Origin: Acidithiobacillus ferrooxidans ATCC 23270
GTDB lineage: Bacteria; Pseudomonadota; Gammaproteobacteria; Acidithiobacillales; Acidithiobacillaceae
NCBI RefSeq assembly: GCF_000021485.1
Contig: NC_011761.1
Location: 2,386,001-2,450,000, forward strand
DNA: 64,000 nucleotides
Direction: 5' to 3'
Shown here: positions 46,060 through 55,446 of the stretch, one piece after another
Position numbering within the stretch: the first letter of the stretch is position 1
Layout: every line of letters starts with the position of its first letter
Position numbers and translations under genes: made by a program
The notes under the pieces: model-generated
Database searches by the model: none
Seen by the model: only the letters and a program-made list of their open reading frames with translations
Told to the model about the DNA's origin: nothing

Positions 46060-47274
46060 ATGAGTTTCAAAGAATGGTTTGTCAAACGTTCGCCGCTGCC
46101 CGAAATGTGGCGGGAACACATGGCCGAATACTACGCGCCAAAGAACTTCAACATTTTCTACTACGCCGGGTCGTTGCTCTTGCTGATGGTGGTGCTGCAG
46201 TTCCTGTCGGGATTCCTGGTGCTGGCGCATTACATACCTACCGCCAAGGGTGCATACGACTCCGTTTATGGCATCATGTACGACGTGCATTACGGCTGGC
46301 TCATGCAGTACATGCATGTGGATGGCGTATCGCTGATATTCGTGCTGCTGTATGTGCACATGGCACGGGGCATGCTGTACGGTTCCCACCGATCACCACG
46401 GGAACTCGTCTGGATCATCGGCTATACGACCTATCTGGCTTTCATGGCGGAGGCATTCTTCGGATATGTGTTGCCTTATTCAAACCTCTCCTACTGGGCC
46501 GGCACGGTAATCACTTCTTTATTGAAGTCCATTCCGTTTATCGGCGGTTGGGTTACCACCCTGGTACGCGGCGGGCCCGGCATGAGCGGCGACACGCTGG
46601 ACCGGTTCATGGCGCTGCACGTTACATTGGTGTTTCTGGTCATCGTCGGGCTGATCGTTTTTCATATCCTTTATCTCCATAAAGTCGGTTCCAACAATCC
46701 CGATGGCATCGAGATCAAGGCGAATAAAGGGCCTGATGGCCATCCCGTGGACGGCATTCCGTTTCACCCCTACTACTCCGTAAAAGATTTGTTTGGATTC
46801 GGTGTATGGCTGATCATCTTTGGCGCGATCATCTTCTACGCGCCGACGTTTCATCATATTTTCCTGGAACGTACCATGTCCACGCCGGCAAATCCGCTCA
46901 AAAGTCTGCCGGATGTCACGCCGCCGTGGTATCTATCGCCCTTTTACGCGATGCTGAGATCCATACCCAACAAGACTGCCGGCATCCTGTTAATGGTGTT
47001 CGCGGTGCTGGTCCCATTCGTGCTCCCATGGCTGGACAGAAACCCGGTGAAATCGACGCGATATCGTCCGGTCACCCGTATCCTGCTGATCATATTTTTC
47101 ATTAACTTCTTCGTGCTTGCCTATCTGGGAGAGCAGCCTCCGCTGCCGAAATATTTTTTCGCGGAAAGATTGGGGGCGTTCATCTATGTGGCGTTCTTCC
47201 TTTTGCTGCCGTTCGTGAGCAAATTCGAACCGACCAGGACACCGCCGGCGCGCGTCCGTTTCCATGCCCACTGA
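46060..47274 (+). CDS. petB2: Cytochrome b of bc1 complex II
   Basis: A 404-aa full-length cytochrome b with about eight membrane helices. Heme ligands are His86/His100 (13 residues between) and His187/His202 (14 between); most proteobacterial bc1 cytochromes have 13 in the second pair, while cytochrome b6 has 14. The Qo motif is PPWY (after residue ~285) instead of the common PEWY. Preceded by AAAGGAGGC. It forms the quinol-oxidising core with the Rieske and c1 proteins; in A. ferrooxidans petII is associated with growth on sulfur. Confidence 0.96.
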   Translation: MSFKEWFVKRSPLPEMWREHMAEYYAPKNFNIFYYAGSLLLLMVVLQFLSGFLVLAHYIPTAKGAYDSVYGIMYDVHYGWLMQYMHVDGVSLIFVLLYVHMARGMLYGSHRSPRELVWIIGYTTYLAFMAEAFFGYVLPYSNLSYWAGTVITSLLKSIPFIGGWVTTLVRGGPGMSGDTLDRFMALHVTLVFLVIVGLIVFHILYLHKVGSNNPDGIEIKANKGPDGHPVDGIPFHPYYSVKDLFGFGVWLIIFGAIIFYAPTFHHIFLERTMSTPANPLKSLPDVTPPWYLSPFYAMLRSIPNKTAGILLMVFAVLVPFVLPWLDRNPVKSTRYRPVTRILLIIFFINFFVLAYLGEQPPLPKYFFAERLGAFIYVAFFLLLPFVSKFEPTRTPPARVRFHAH

Positions 47275-47296
47275 GTTCGGGCAGAGAGGAGGAGTT

Positions 47297-47998
47297 ATGA
47301 AAAAGTATGTTGTGTGGGCAGGAATGGCCCTGGGACTGTTTGCTGGCAGCGCATCGGGTGCATTCGCGGACGACGGGCCACAATTATTGACACCGCATTA
47401 TACCTATAATGCAAAGACCATCATCAGCGGCGCGAGGTTATTTGCCACCAACTGCATGGCATGTCACTCCATAAAATTCATGCGTTACGAGTTTTTGACC
47501 CATGATCTGGGCATGTCCAGAGCCGATGTGCAAAAACAGGTCATGTTACCCACAGGATCGGCATTCAAGGATAACATGATATCCGCCATGCCGACCCAGA
47601 TGGCGCATAAATGGTTCGGGCTTCCCCCGCCGGATCTCAGCCAGATGGTCCGCTACAAGGGTCAGGACTGGATCTACACTTATCTGCTCTCTTTTTACCA
47701 GGATCCCAAGCGCCCGTCGGGGTGGAACAACCATGTATTTCCCAATGTGGCCATGCCGGACGTGCTTGCCCCCTATGGCGGGATCGTCAATGAACAGGGA
47801 AAACTGCTTCGTGCGGGAGACGAATCTCCCCAGAAATTCAAGGAACAGGTCACGGATATCGTTGCATTTTTAAGATTCGTGTCCGATCCATCCGTCGTGC
47901 AACGACACGACGACGGGCCCTGGGTGCTTGGGTTGCTGGCGTTTTTTACCATAGCGGCCTATTTTCTCAAGAAGGAATACTGGAAGGGGGTAAAGTGA
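47297..47998 (+). CDS. petC2: Cytochrome c1 of bc1 complex II
   Basis: A 233-aa membrane-anchored cytochrome c1. ATG at 47297 after GAGGAGGAG. Signal peptide 1-24 (WAGMALGLFAGSASGAFA), heme motif CMACHS (~residue 51), Met ligand region in NVAMPDVLAPY, and a C-terminal membrane helix (WVLGLLAFFTIAAYFLKKEYW). It accepts electrons from the Rieske protein. A 7-codon open frame overlaps its stop and is not considered a gene. Confidence 0.95.
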   Translation: MKKYVVWAGMALGLFAGSASGAFADDGPQLLTPHYTYNAKTIISGARLFATNCMACHSIKFMRYEFLTHDLGMSRADVQKQVMLPTGSAFKDNMISAMPTQMAHKWFGLPPPDLSQMVRYKGQDWIYTYLLSFYQDPKRPSGWNNHVFPNVAMPDVLAPYGGIVNEQGKLLRAGDESPQKFKEQVTDIVAFLRFVSDPSVVQRHDDGPWVLGLLAFFTIAAYFLKKEYWKGVK

Positions 47999-48084
47999 TG
48001 GAAGGTTATTTGGATATATGAGGTGGTATCTCGCTGATCGTAGTGAGGCAGGCTGTAAAACCGTTCATCTGAAGGAGCGATATC

Positions 48085-48405
48085 ATGAGTGAGAAACTGA
48101 AGGAAACCGAAAATTCCAAGGCCGGGAACATAAGCCGTCGTGACATGTTGAAAGGTATCGCCATTACGGCTGGCGTCGTGGCCGCGGGGACGGTGGTCGG
48201 AGTAAACCCCATTGGCGCTGCCCATGCGGCGGGTAATTGCCCGGGGACCACGCCCAAGGCGGAAGTACAATATCAGCCACACCCCAAGGGGAAGGCGCAG
48301 TGCTCTGTCTGCGCCAATTTTATTGCCCCGAAGTGCTGTAAGGTGGTAGCCGGACCCGTCGCACCCGACGGGTATTGTATAGCGTTTACGCCGATGCCCG
48401 CATAA
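48085..48405 (+). CDS. hip: High-potential iron-sulfur protein (HiPIP)
   Basis: A 106-aa soluble electron carrier. Twin-arginine signal (ISRRDMLKGIAITAGVVAAG ... AHAA, cleavage ~49). The mature ~57 residues hold the four cluster Cys: C-S-V-C, then KCC, then GYC in the HiPIP pattern, which places one [4Fe-4S]. ATG at 48085 with AAGGAG 7 bases before. It is the last gene of petII and is thought to carry electrons from the bc1 complex to oxidases. A strong terminator follows. Confidence 0.95.
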   Translation: MSEKLKETENSKAGNISRRDMLKGIAITAGVVAAGTVVGVNPIGAAHAAGNCPGTTPKAEVQYQPHPKGKAQCSVCANFIAPKCCKVVAGPVAPDGYCIAFTPMPA

Positions 48406-48434
48406 TCACATTTTGACCGGAGTTCCTCCTGCTT

Positions 48435-48467
48435 CTCCCCTTCTCTGAAGGGGAGCTTTTATTTTTT
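48435..48467 (+). terminator. Rho-independent terminator of the petII operon
   Basis: A 9-bp stem CTCCCCTTC (48435-48443) / GAAGGGGAG (48447-48455) with a 3-base loop is followed by CTTTTATTTTTT. Confidence 0.93.
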
Positions 48468-48578
48468 ACGTACCATGCCTGCTGCGGCTTCGTTGCCCAC
48501 CGGAATCCGGAAAATCGTTAGATTGCAGCAGATGTTGGTGGTACCCTTTGATCATTCCACTGGATACGGGAGTCAAGC

Positions 48579-49031
48579 ATGCCTGGGCAGCAATATGACC
48601 TGAAATCAAACCCTGCCATGGTGTTGGCGGATGTTACCGTCGCCCAGTCGGCATATTTGGGTTCGCTGATCCTGTTTATCTGCAGTTTTCCGTTTTTATT
48701 GCTCGGCACAGGATTTTTCATCGTCATTGGTGCAGTATTCATCGTTTTGGCGTTTATTGATGCCGCCAACATAGCCACGCTCACCTTTACCACAAACTGT
48801 GCTGCAGACAATGACCAATTGATGGTCAGATACGGACTGATCCGACCGATAAGGGCGATCATCCCCGCTTCGGCCATTCGCCATATAAACGTTGATCAGA
48901 GCTGGCTCGGGTCAAAACTCAAATATGGCTCGATCATCATTCTCGGAGATGACCTTGGTATTCGCTTGCAATATATAAAGGACCCGCAGATCGCACTGAA
49001 CGCGATTAAAAATTCGATTGGACTGTCATGA
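48579..49031 (+). CDS. PH-domain-like (bPH2/DUF304) membrane protein
   Basis: A 150-aa protein with two adjoining membrane helices (LGSLILFICSFPFLLLGTGFF and IVIGAVFIVLAFIDAANIATL) followed by a bPH2-type domain: DNDQLMVRYGLIRPIRAIIPASAIRHINVDQSWLGSKLKYGSIIILG, the pattern of YdbS/DUF304 proteins. Function unknown. ATG at 48579 after GGGAG. Base composition is more AT-rich than the neighbours. Confidence 0.8.
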   Translation: MPGQQYDLKSNPAMVLADVTVAQSAYLGSLILFICSFPFLLLGTGFFIVIGAVFIVLAFIDAANIATLTFTTNCAADNDQLMVRYGLIRPIRAIIPASAIRHINVDQSWLGSKLKYGSIIILGDDLGIRLQYIKDPQIALNAIKNSIGLS

Positions 49032-49131
49032 TTCATAAGGAATAGCGAAATAGACCCGTATACGACAGGAGCGGCTCCCTGGAAACTCGTATCCGTTACC
49101 TTGATTTTGTCGACAGCGAGGAGCAACAAGA

Positions 49132-49740
49132 ATGGCGCTTAACGACCATAGCGTTGCACGCAAAGGCGGCGCACACGATTTTGACAACACTACCAAGATC
49201 ATCCATCTGGCCATGGCCGTTGTCTTGACGCTGCAGATGTGTATCGGTTTATTGGTCCATGATCCGCAGACGAGGTTTTTCTTATACCTGCATGAGTATG
49301 TCGGCATACTGTCGGCGTTGGTCATTTTCGTCGAGTGGTTATGGATATATACCGCATCGCAGTTTTCCGTTCTATTTCCGTGGAACCGTGCCGGCATATC
49401 ACTTGTTGTAAAAGATATCAGAAACTTGGGTAGACATGTGCTTCCGGAAGGTGGCGATACCGTGGGCCTGTCCGGATTTTGGCATGGAATTGGTATATTA
49501 TCGTTTACGTTTATGGCATTGACCGGAACCATTCTGCTTTTTGTTTTGCCCGGCGGACATTCCATACTTGGACTGCACTCGACGGATTTTGTATTATATA
49601 CCCGCATCTCGCTATATCACCGGCTGATGTCCTATCTTGCATGGGTATATCTGCTTGGACACGTTCTTTTCGCCATTTTTCATCAATTGACCGGGAACGA
49701 TGTATTCGGGAGAATTTTTCTTTTCCGTCGGGATGGATAA
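49132..49740 (+). CDS. Cytochrome b561-type membrane protein
   Basis: A 202-aa four-helix membrane cytochrome. Candidate heme His lie in the helices: IIHLAMAVVLTLQM, YLHEYVGILSALVI, FWHGIGILSFTFM and YHRLMSYLAWVYLLGHVLFAIFHQL. The order fits prokaryotic b561/Ni-Fe hydrogenase cytochrome b families, which exchange electrons between quinones and a partner. ATG at 49132 after GAGGAG. No partner dehydrogenase is adjacent. It may be part of respiratory flow with the petII operon but has its own position after the terminator. Confidence 0.8.
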   Translation: MALNDHSVARKGGAHDFDNTTKIIHLAMAVVLTLQMCIGLLVHDPQTRFFLYLHEYVGILSALVIFVEWLWIYTASQFSVLFPWNRAGISLVVKDIRNLGRHVLPEGGDTVGLSGFWHGIGILSFTFMALTGTILLFVLPGGHSILGLHSTDFVLYTRISLYHRLMSYLAWVYLLGHVLFAIFHQLTGNDVFGRIFLFRRDG

Positions 49741-49807
49741 TTTGGTGTCTGCACCACGGCGGGAAAGAGAAAAGGCCCGGAATGCGATCCCGGACCCTTG
49801 CGGGAGT

Positions 49808-49885
49808 TGGTGCGCAGTACTGGAGTCGAACCAGTGACCTTCGGCTTCGGAGGCCGACGCTCTATCCATCTGAGCTAACTGCGCG
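49808..49885 (-). tRNA. tRNA-Arg (anticodon CCG)
   Basis: Full cloverleaf on the minus strand: acceptor GCGCAGT/ACTGCGC, anticodon loop CTCCGAA in stem TCGGC/GCCGA, T-arm ACTGG TTCGAAT CCAGT, encoded CCA end (49808-49810). The anticodon CCG reads CGG. Confidence 0.97.
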
Positions 49886-49894
49886 TGGGCCAGA

Positions 49895-50554
49895 TTATAG
49901 GGAACTCGCCCCACCATTGTCCAACCTTTCCTGCGCAACCCCCTGAAAGTCCAGTGCCAGCCAGTACTGCTCCGTAGAGCGCGCACGCGAGGCCTCCGGT
50001 TTGCGTACCACGATCTTCTTGAAGTCTCGGCGCAGCGCCCGGCGCAACTCTTCCGCGCCGGACCCCATAAACACCTTGATCAGCAGCGCTCCGCCCGGCA
50101 CCAGCCAGCGATGGGCCATGTCCAGAGCCAGCTCCGCGAGATCAATGGCGCGGGCCTGATCGACACTGGCAATACCGGACATGTTGGGCGCCATGTCACT
50201 CATGATCAGGTCAGCGCCGCCCGGTAGGGCTTCCTGGCAGGCAGCCAGTATGGCGTCGTCGTAGACGTCGCCGCAGATGACCGTGGCATCTGCCACCGGG
50301 TCCATTGCCAGGCGATCCACCGCCACCAGTCGCCCCTTCCTGCCGATCAACGGCGCCGCCACCTGCGTCCAGCCACCCGGCGCCGCGCCCACATCCAGCA
50401 CCCGCATACCCGGGCGGATCAGGTGATCCTTCTGCTGAATCTCCAGCAATTTGTAGCTTGCCCGCGAGCGATACCCCTCTTTCATAGCGCGCTGCACAAA
50501 TGGGTCTTTAAAATGCTCCTTCAGCCACTTCTCACTGGATTTACTTCTCGCCAA
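49895..50554 (-). CDS. rlmE: 23S rRNA (uridine-2'-O)-methyltransferase RlmE (RrmJ/FtsJ)
   Basis: A 219-aa SAM-dependent enzyme that methylates the 23S rRNA A-loop. I chose the TTG at 50554, six bases after GGAGG, giving MARSKSSEKWLKEHF, the usual start; no better ATG exists. Motifs: SRASYKLLEIQQK (catalytic Lys), VLDVGAAPGGWTQVA (SAM loop), DLIMSDMAPNMSG (catalytic Asp) and LLIKVFMG (Lys). Located just after tRNA-Arg and divergent from yhbY, its usual partner. Confidence 0.93.
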   Translation of the reverse strand: MARSKSSEKWLKEHFKDPFVQRAMKEGYRSRASYKLLEIQQKDHLIRPGMRVLDVGAAPGGWTQVAAPLIGRKGRLVAVDRLAMDPVADATVICGDVYDDAILAACQEALPGGADLIMSDMAPNMSGIASVDQARAIDLAELALDMAHRWLVPGGALLIKVFMGSGAEELRRALRRDFKKIVVRKPEASRARSTEQYWLALDFQGVAQERLDNGGASSL

Positions 50555-50643
50555 AATACACCTCCGGGCTTTGACCCCCGCCCTCCGCAAACGTACACTC
50601 TGCCGCTACACCATAGCAGCCCGATCAGACTGACGAGGATACC

Positions 50644-50928
50644 ATGCTGGACGCCAAACATAGACAAGCCCTGCGTGGACAGGCACACGCCCTCAAACCC
50701 GTCGTCATCATCGGTGCCCACGGCATCACCGACGGCGTTCTCGCCGAACTGGAGGTCGCCATCCACGCCCACGAACTCGTAAAGGTACGTCTACCCCAGG
50801 TATCCCATGACGAACGCGATGCCATGATAAAGACCTTGTCCACCGCCAGCCATGCCGACGTTGTCGGCCACATCGGGCGCGTGCTCATTCTCTACCGCCC
50901 CCGCCCGGCTGCGGCGCCCAAACGCTGA
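50644..50928 (+). CDS. yhbY: CRM-domain RNA-binding protein YhbY
   Basis: A 94-aa ribosome-assembly protein. CRM fold: LRGQAHALKPVVIIGAHGITDGVLAELEVAIHAHELVKVRL with the G-x-x-G loop IGAHGIT. It binds pre-50S particles. The C-terminus is a short Pro/Ala tail. Divergent from rlmE, a conserved arrangement. Confidence 0.93.
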   Translation: MLDAKHRQALRGQAHALKPVVIIGAHGITDGVLAELEVAIHAHELVKVRLPQVSHDERDAMIKTLSTASHADVVGHIGRVLILYRPRPAAAPKR

Positions 50929-51017
50929 TCGGCCCACCGGTATGGCTTGGCAGCCCACCTCAAGACCGTTAGACTGTTTCTGAATCGCAACACCGGCCAG
51001 CGGCCCGGAGCAGACCC

Positions 51018-51401
51018 ATGGAAGACCAGCCCCCCACAGAAATCCAGATCAGCGTCGAGACCCGCTATCTGCCGGAGCAGTCCAGCCCGGAGCAGGAGCA
51101 CTTCGCCTTCGCCTATCAGATCACGATGCAGAATAACGGCCCGCAGACGGCGCAGCTTCTCAGTCGTCACTGGATCATTACGGATGCGGAAGGTCATGTT
51201 CAAGAGGTCAAAGGACCCGGCGTGGTTGGAGAACAGCCCACGCTGCAGCCTGGACAACGCTTCCGTTACACCAGCGGGTCCGTCCTGTCCACGCCCGTAG
51301 GCAGCATGCACGGTACCTTCGAGTGGGTCAGCGATACCGGCGAAAGTTTCGTGGTTCCCATCCCCGCCTTTCGCCTGGCGGCGGCGACCGTCTTCCATTG
51401 A
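51018..51401 (+). CDS. apaG: ApaG protein
   Basis: A 127-aa protein of the ApaG/DUF525 family. Conserved parts: FAFAYQITMQNNGPQTAQLLSRHWIITDAEG, GPGVVGEQPTLQPGQRFRYTSG and GTFEWVSDTGESFVVPIPAFRL. A beta-sandwich fold, linked in enterobacteria to diadenosine tetraphosphate turnover and Co/Mg resistance; biochemical role unsettled. Its stop overlaps the start of the methyltransferase gene by four bases. Confidence 0.94.
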   Translation: MEDQPPTEIQISVETRYLPEQSSPEQEHFAFAYQITMQNNGPQTAQLLSRHWIITDAEGHVQEVKGPGVVGEQPTLQPGQRFRYTSGSVLSTPVGSMHGTFEWVSDTGESFVVPIPAFRLAAATVFH

Positions 51402-52003
51402 GCCGCCAGAGCCTGCAGCGCGCCTATGCGCTCTGGGCACCCATATACGATTCGGCGGTGCGCGGCTTCTCTGCCCCCTTGCGGCAATGCAGCCTCGGCA
51501 ATATTCCGCAAGGACCCTGCCGCGTCCTGGTCGATGGCATCGGCACCGGGCTGGACATTCCTTATCTGCCCGCCCACTGCGAAGCCATTGGCATTGACCT
51601 CACCCACAGCATGCTTCGCCGCGCACGTAGGTCGTCACCTCATTTTTCGCTCGTTCAGGCAGATGCCGAGGCTTTGCCCTTCCCGGACGGTTGCTTCGAC
51701 GTTATCGTCATGCATCTCATATTGGCCGTCGTACCCCATGCCGGCCTGGCATTGGCGGAGGCCAGCCGTGTCCTCCAACCCGGCGGACGGATACTGGTTC
51801 TCGACAAGTTCCTGCGTCCCGGTGAACGCGCCTTCTGGCGGCGCCTGCTCGCCCCCCTGTCCGGCCCCATTGCCACCCACACCGACCTGGTGTTTGAAGA
51901 CCTTCTGACCCAACGCCCGGAACTGCACTGCCGCAGCGATACACCGGCGGCTGTCGGCGGCTGGTTCCGTCTGATCGTTCTGGAAAAATCTGACACCATG
52001 TGA
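51398..52003 (+). CDS. Class I SAM-dependent methyltransferase
   Basis: A 201-aa reading from a TTG at 51398 that overlaps the apaG stop (TTGA), giving MSRQSLQRAYALWAPIYDSAV, a natural methyltransferase start. SAM motif I VLVDGIGTGLDIPYLP, motif II DLTHSMLRRAR, LVQADAEALPFPDGCFDVIVMHLILAVV and LQPGGRILVLDKF place it in the UbiE/Methyltransf_11 group. Substrate unknown. A strong hairpin follows the stop. Confidence 0.85.
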   Translation: MSRQSLQRAYALWAPIYDSAVRGFSAPLRQCSLGNIPQGPCRVLVDGIGTGLDIPYLPAHCEAIGIDLTHSMLRRARRSSPHFSLVQADAEALPFPDGCFDVIVMHLILAVVPHAGLALAEASRVLQPGGRILVLDKFLRPGERAFWRRLLAPLSGPIATHTDLVFEDLLTQRPELHCRSDTPAAVGGWFRLIVLEKSDTM

Positions 52004-52006
52004 CAC

Positions 52007-52047
52007 GGAAATGGCCCGGAGCCTCATATCGGCTCCGGGCCATTTCC
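52007..52047. terminator. Perfect 17-bp bidirectional terminator hairpin
   Basis: GGAAATGGCCCGGAGCC (52007-52023) pairs fully with 52031-52047 around a 7-base loop. It lies between the converging methyltransferase and typA genes. Confidence 0.88.
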
Positions 52048-52070
52048 GGTCATTCCTCTACGACGATGTT

Positions 52071-53888
52071 TTATCCGCCACCGCGCGACGCCTTCTTGCG
52101 CTCGTTCTCCGTCAGATAACGCTTGCGAATGCGAATGGACTGCGGCGTCGCCTCTACCAATTCATCGTCCGCAATGAACTCCACCGCCGCCTCCAGCGTC
52201 AGCTTGATCGGCGGCGTCAGCATGATGTTTTCGTCTGAGCCCGATGCCCGCATATTGGTCAGCTTCTTTTCCTTGAGCGGGTTGACCACCAGATCGTTGT
52301 CGCGGGTATGGATACCAATGACCATGCCCTCGTAGACCTTGTCGCCGGGGCTCACAAACATCCGGCCGCGTTCCTGCAGGTTAAACAGGGCGAATCCAAC
52401 CACTTCGCCCTCTTCCGCAGAGATCAGTACGCCGTTGTTACGGGAAGGGATGCTGCCCTTCACCGGGCCGTAGTTATCAAAAATATGGCTGATGACTCCG
52501 GTGCCGGACGTGGCCGTCAGAAATTCGGTGTGGAAACCGATGAGACCCCGTGCGGGAATCCGGTACTCCAGCCGCACGCGGCCCCGGCCATCGGGAATCA
52601 TGTCCTGCAACTCGCCGCGCCGGATACCCAGGCGTTCCATGATGGTGCCCTGATGCTGTTCTTCCAGGTCGATGGTCAGCGCTTCATAGGGCTCTTCCCA
52701 GACGCCGTCCACCTGGCGCTGAATCACCCTGGGCCGTGATACCGCCAGTTCGTAGCCCTCGCGGCGCATGTTTTCCACCAGAATGGTCAGGTGCAGCTCG
52801 CCGCGCCCCGAGACCATGAACACATCGGCGTTATCCGTATCTTCCACCCGCAGGGCGACATTGGTCAGCAACTCGCGGTACAGGCGCTCGCGCAACTGGC
52901 GACTGGTGACAAACTTGCCTTCCCTGCCCGCGAAGGGGCTGGTATTGACCTGAAACGTCATGTTCAGGGTGGGTTCATCGATGGGTTTCCACGGCAGGGC
53001 ATCCGGCGCTTCTGGCGCCGCGATGGTGGCCCCGATGGATGGATCTTCTATGCCGGTCACCGCAACGATGTCGCCCACCGTGGCACTTTCCCACGGCACC
53101 CGCTTGAGACCGTCGAAGCCGAGGAGCTGAAGGATGCGCGCCTTGGTCTGGGTCTTATCGACACCGTGAATCAACACGATATCCTGACCGGGACGCATGG
53201 TACCGCGACGGATGCGACCCACCGCGATACGCCCTACATAACTGGAGTAATCCAGATCGGCAATCTGCATCTGCAACGGACCTTCGGGATCCCCTTGCGG
53301 GGCCGCCACCTTATCGAGGATCATTTCGAAGAGGGGTTTCATGTCACCGGAGCGGACTTCGGGATCTTCCCCCGCATAGCCCTGCAGACCGGAGGCATAG
53401 ATCACCGGAAAATCCAGTTGCTCTTCTGTCGCACCCAGTTTGTCGAACAGGTCGAGGGTGGCACTGATGACATAGTCGGCGCGGGCGCCGGGGCGATCCA
53501 CCTTGTTGATGACCACGATCGGCTTGAGACCCAGTTCCAGCGCTTTGCGGGTGACGAAACGGGTCTGCGGCATGGGGCCTTCGACGGCATCCACCAGCAG
53601 CAACACGCCGTCCACCATACCCAGCACCCGCTCCACCTCGGCGCCGAAATCGGCATGGCCGGGGGTGTCAACGATGTTGATGTGGGTATCGCCCCACTGC
53701 ACCGCCGTGTTCTTGGCCATGATGGTGATGCCGCGCTCCTTTTCCAGGTCGTTGCTGTCCATCACCCGCTCTTCCAGTTGCTGGTGGGCGGCAAAAGTAC
53801 CGGACTGGCGCAGGAGCTGATCCACCAGCGTGGTCTTGCCGTGATCCACGTGGGCGATGATGGCGATGTTACGGATTTGACGAGCCAC
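52071..53888 (-). CDS. typA: Ribosome-associated GTPase TypA/BipA
   Basis: A 605-aa translational GTPase. Start GTG at 53888 (GGGGA upstream) gives [21 protein letters not shown], the usual N-terminus. G motifs: G1 [10 protein letters not shown]3 [10 protein letters not shown]4 NKVDRPGA, G5 YASGLQG. Domain order follows EF-G without domain IV: G, II, III, V, and the TypA-specific C-terminus ([24 protein letters not shown]). It helps 50S assembly and stress adaptation. Length is standard. Confidence 0.96.
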   Translation of the reverse strand: MARQIRNIAIIAHVDHGKTTLVDQLLRQSGTFAAHQQLEERVMDSNDLEKERGITIMAKNTAVQWGDTHINIVDTPGHADFGAEVERVLGMVDGVLLLVDAVEGPMPQTRFVTRKALELGLKPIVVINKVDRPGARADYVISATLDLFDKLGATEEQLDFPVIYASGLQGYAGEDPEVRSGDMKPLFEMILDKVAAPQGDPEGPLQMQIADLDYSSYVGRIAVGRIRRGTMRPGQDIVLIHGVDKTQTKARILQLLGFDGLKRVPWESATVGDIVAVTGIEDPSIGATIAAPEAPDALPWKPIDEPTLNMTFQVNTSPFAGREGKFVTSRQLRERLYRELLTNVALRVEDTDNADVFMVSGRGELHLTILVENMRREGYELAVSRPRVIQRQVDGVWEEPYEALTIDLEEQHQGTIMERLGIRRGELQDMIPDGRGRVRLEYRIPARGLIGFHTEFLTATSGTGVISHIFDNYGPVKGSIPSRNNGVLISAEEGEVVGFALFNLQERGRMFVSPGDKVYEGMVIGIHTRDNDLVVNPLKEKKLTNMRASGSDENIMLTPPIKLTLEAAVEFIADDELVEATPQSIRIRKRYLTENERKKASRGGG

Positions 53889-53980
53889 TGATATTCCCCA
53901 AAAAACGGACATAAGAAAAAACGCCGGGACCACAAGCCCCGCAGCGGGCTTTCTTATAACGGTATACATCCCAAAAAGCA

Positions 53981-54006
53981 AATAAAAACCGCCCCCGAGG
54001 GGGCGG
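53981..54006 (-). terminator. Terminator of the porin gene
   Basis: CCGCCCCC / GGGGGCGG (53989-53996 and 53999-54006) forms a GC stem; reading leftward it is followed by TTTTTATT. It stands 39 bases after the porin stop. Confidence 0.9.
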
Positions 54007-54044
54007 CAATGGACCACCGAAGTGGCCCGAAGGCTTATTTGAAC

Positions 54045-55259
54045 TTAGAAGCCGGCCTGGAACTGCAACATCAGGGTGTTGTAAGCCACACCGTTGATGG
54101 GGGCAAGCCCGTTGGGGCCAGGATAGGTGTTGTCGATGGAACCGCCACGGGTCGCCAGGATGTAGTTCAACTGCACTTCGGCGGCGTGGGGGTTGTTGGG
54201 ATTGACATAGTAGTTCAAGCCCACGGTGGTATTGCTCAAGGTGCCCTGACCATGGACCGCATACTGGTCATACCGCGCGGCAGCCTCGACGTCCAGCCAG
54301 TCGGGGGTCAGCGTCATCTCGTACAGGTTGGCGGCGAGTTCCGCATGCCAATCGGTGGCAGAATAAGTGACCGGGGTATACAGCGGGTTGATATTCAGGT
54401 AAGGCCATGCGGACACGCCGGAAGCCTTGGTGTATCCCGCACCGTAGTGGATGCCCATCATCCCGCCCTGGACGCCAACGTTCCAGCTGGTCAGGTTGTC
54501 GGTGCCACGATTGTTCTCTGTACCCATACTGCCGCTCACTTCCGCGGTCAGCAGCGGGCCCATGCTGTACTTCAACATGCCGGAAACGATGTACTTGCCG
54601 TTGCCGTTGAGGAGTCCGCTCTGACCACCGCCAAAGGTATTGATATTGCTATATACCGTAGCGGGATCCAACGAAGTGTTGTCAAACATACCCACGGCAT
54701 AGCCGATGCCCGTACCCATCACGTCGTCGGCATGGAGCATGGCGCCGGCGGAACGTCCGGGCAGCAGGGACTGGTTCATGTTGCGATAGATGAACATCAG
54801 TTCATTACCCGCGGTGCCGGTATATTCCAGACCTTCCGGGGTCTTGAACTTGCCGACCTGCAACTGGGCGAAGGGCACCGGCGCAAAGTTGATCCAGGCA
54901 TCCATCAACTGTGCCTGAGCGCCACCTCCGATATTGCCGCCGAGGCCGTTGTTGAGCAGGCCAGCGGTTTTCGGGAACAGAGCGTTTGCGTTGCCGAGAC
55001 CTGCCTCGTCATAAGCGCCCTGGATGTAATAGGTCACGCCGGGAACCGCTTCGCCCTTGAAACCCAGACGGATGCGGTTGGCACCAAAAATGAGGCCATT
55101 GGAACTGCCGGGGCCGGTGCCAAACTGCTGGGCGCCGGTGATCTGGGCGTAACCGAACACAACAGGGCCGGTATCCGCGTTGGAAGTGTCTGCGGCGAAA
55201 GCAACGCCGGGAACCACAAAAGCCGCTGCGACGGCCAAAGCTACGAGATTCTTCTTCAT
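54045..55259 (-). CDS. Outer-membrane porin (OprO/OprP-like)
   Basis: A 404-aa beta-barrel protein. Signal peptide MKKNLVALAVAAAFVVPGVAFA (1-22). The mature part alternates polar and apolar residues, with FKTPEGLEYTG, MNQSLLPGRSAGAML, and MDAWINFAPVPFAQLQVGKF, the pattern of phosphate-selective porins O and P; it ends in NTLMLQFQAGF with the C-terminal Phe needed for barrel insertion. ATG at 55259 with GGAG 8 bases upstream. Selectivity cannot be told; the loop-3 Lys/Arg that bind phosphate in OprP are not evident. Confidence 0.88.
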   Translation of the reverse strand: MKKNLVALAVAAAFVVPGVAFAADTSNADTGPVVFGYAQITGAQQFGTGPGSSNGLIFGANRIRLGFKGEAVPGVTYYIQGAYDEAGLGNANALFPKTAGLLNNGLGGNIGGGAQAQLMDAWINFAPVPFAQLQVGKFKTPEGLEYTGTAGNELMFIYRNMNQSLLPGRSAGAMLHADDVMGTGIGYAVGMFDNTSLDPATVYSNINTFGGGQSGLLNGNGKYIVSGMLKYSMGPLLTAEVSGSMGTENNRGTDNLTSWNVGVQGGMMGIHYGAGYTKASGVSAWPYLNINPLYTPVTYSATDWHAELAANLYEMTLTPDWLDVEAAARYDQYAVHGQGTLSNTTVGLNYYVNPNNPHAAEVQLNYILATRGGSIDNTYPGPNGLAPINGVAYNTLMLQFQAGF

Positions 55260-55305
55260 GACTAGGCTCCTCCTCGAGAGCAGTGTTTCAAATACTACAG
55301 TACAA

Positions 55306-55334
55306 GTTATAGCACCGCTGTGAACACGTTGCAA
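55306..55334 (-). promoter_or_regulatory. Sigma-70 promoter of the porin gene
   Basis: On the minus strand TTGCAA (55329-55334) and TATAAC (55306-55311) are separated by exactly 17 bases, 47 bases upstream of the start codon. Confidence 0.7.
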
Positions 55335-55446
55335 CATTTCCACAACACCTTTTTTGCAACGCGCCGCCAATTTTATACACCGATATGCTTATCGAGGTCC
55401 ACGTTTGACACAGATGCTCGGCCACGGCTATCATTCGCCCCTGTTT

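Noticed and set aside
47998-48021. Seven-codon frame overlapping the petC2 stop
   Set aside because: Too short to support; it probably reflects chance in the petC2-hip spacer.
52791-53891. 366-codon plus-strand frame
   Set aside because: Antisense shadow of typA, a highly conserved gene on the other strand.
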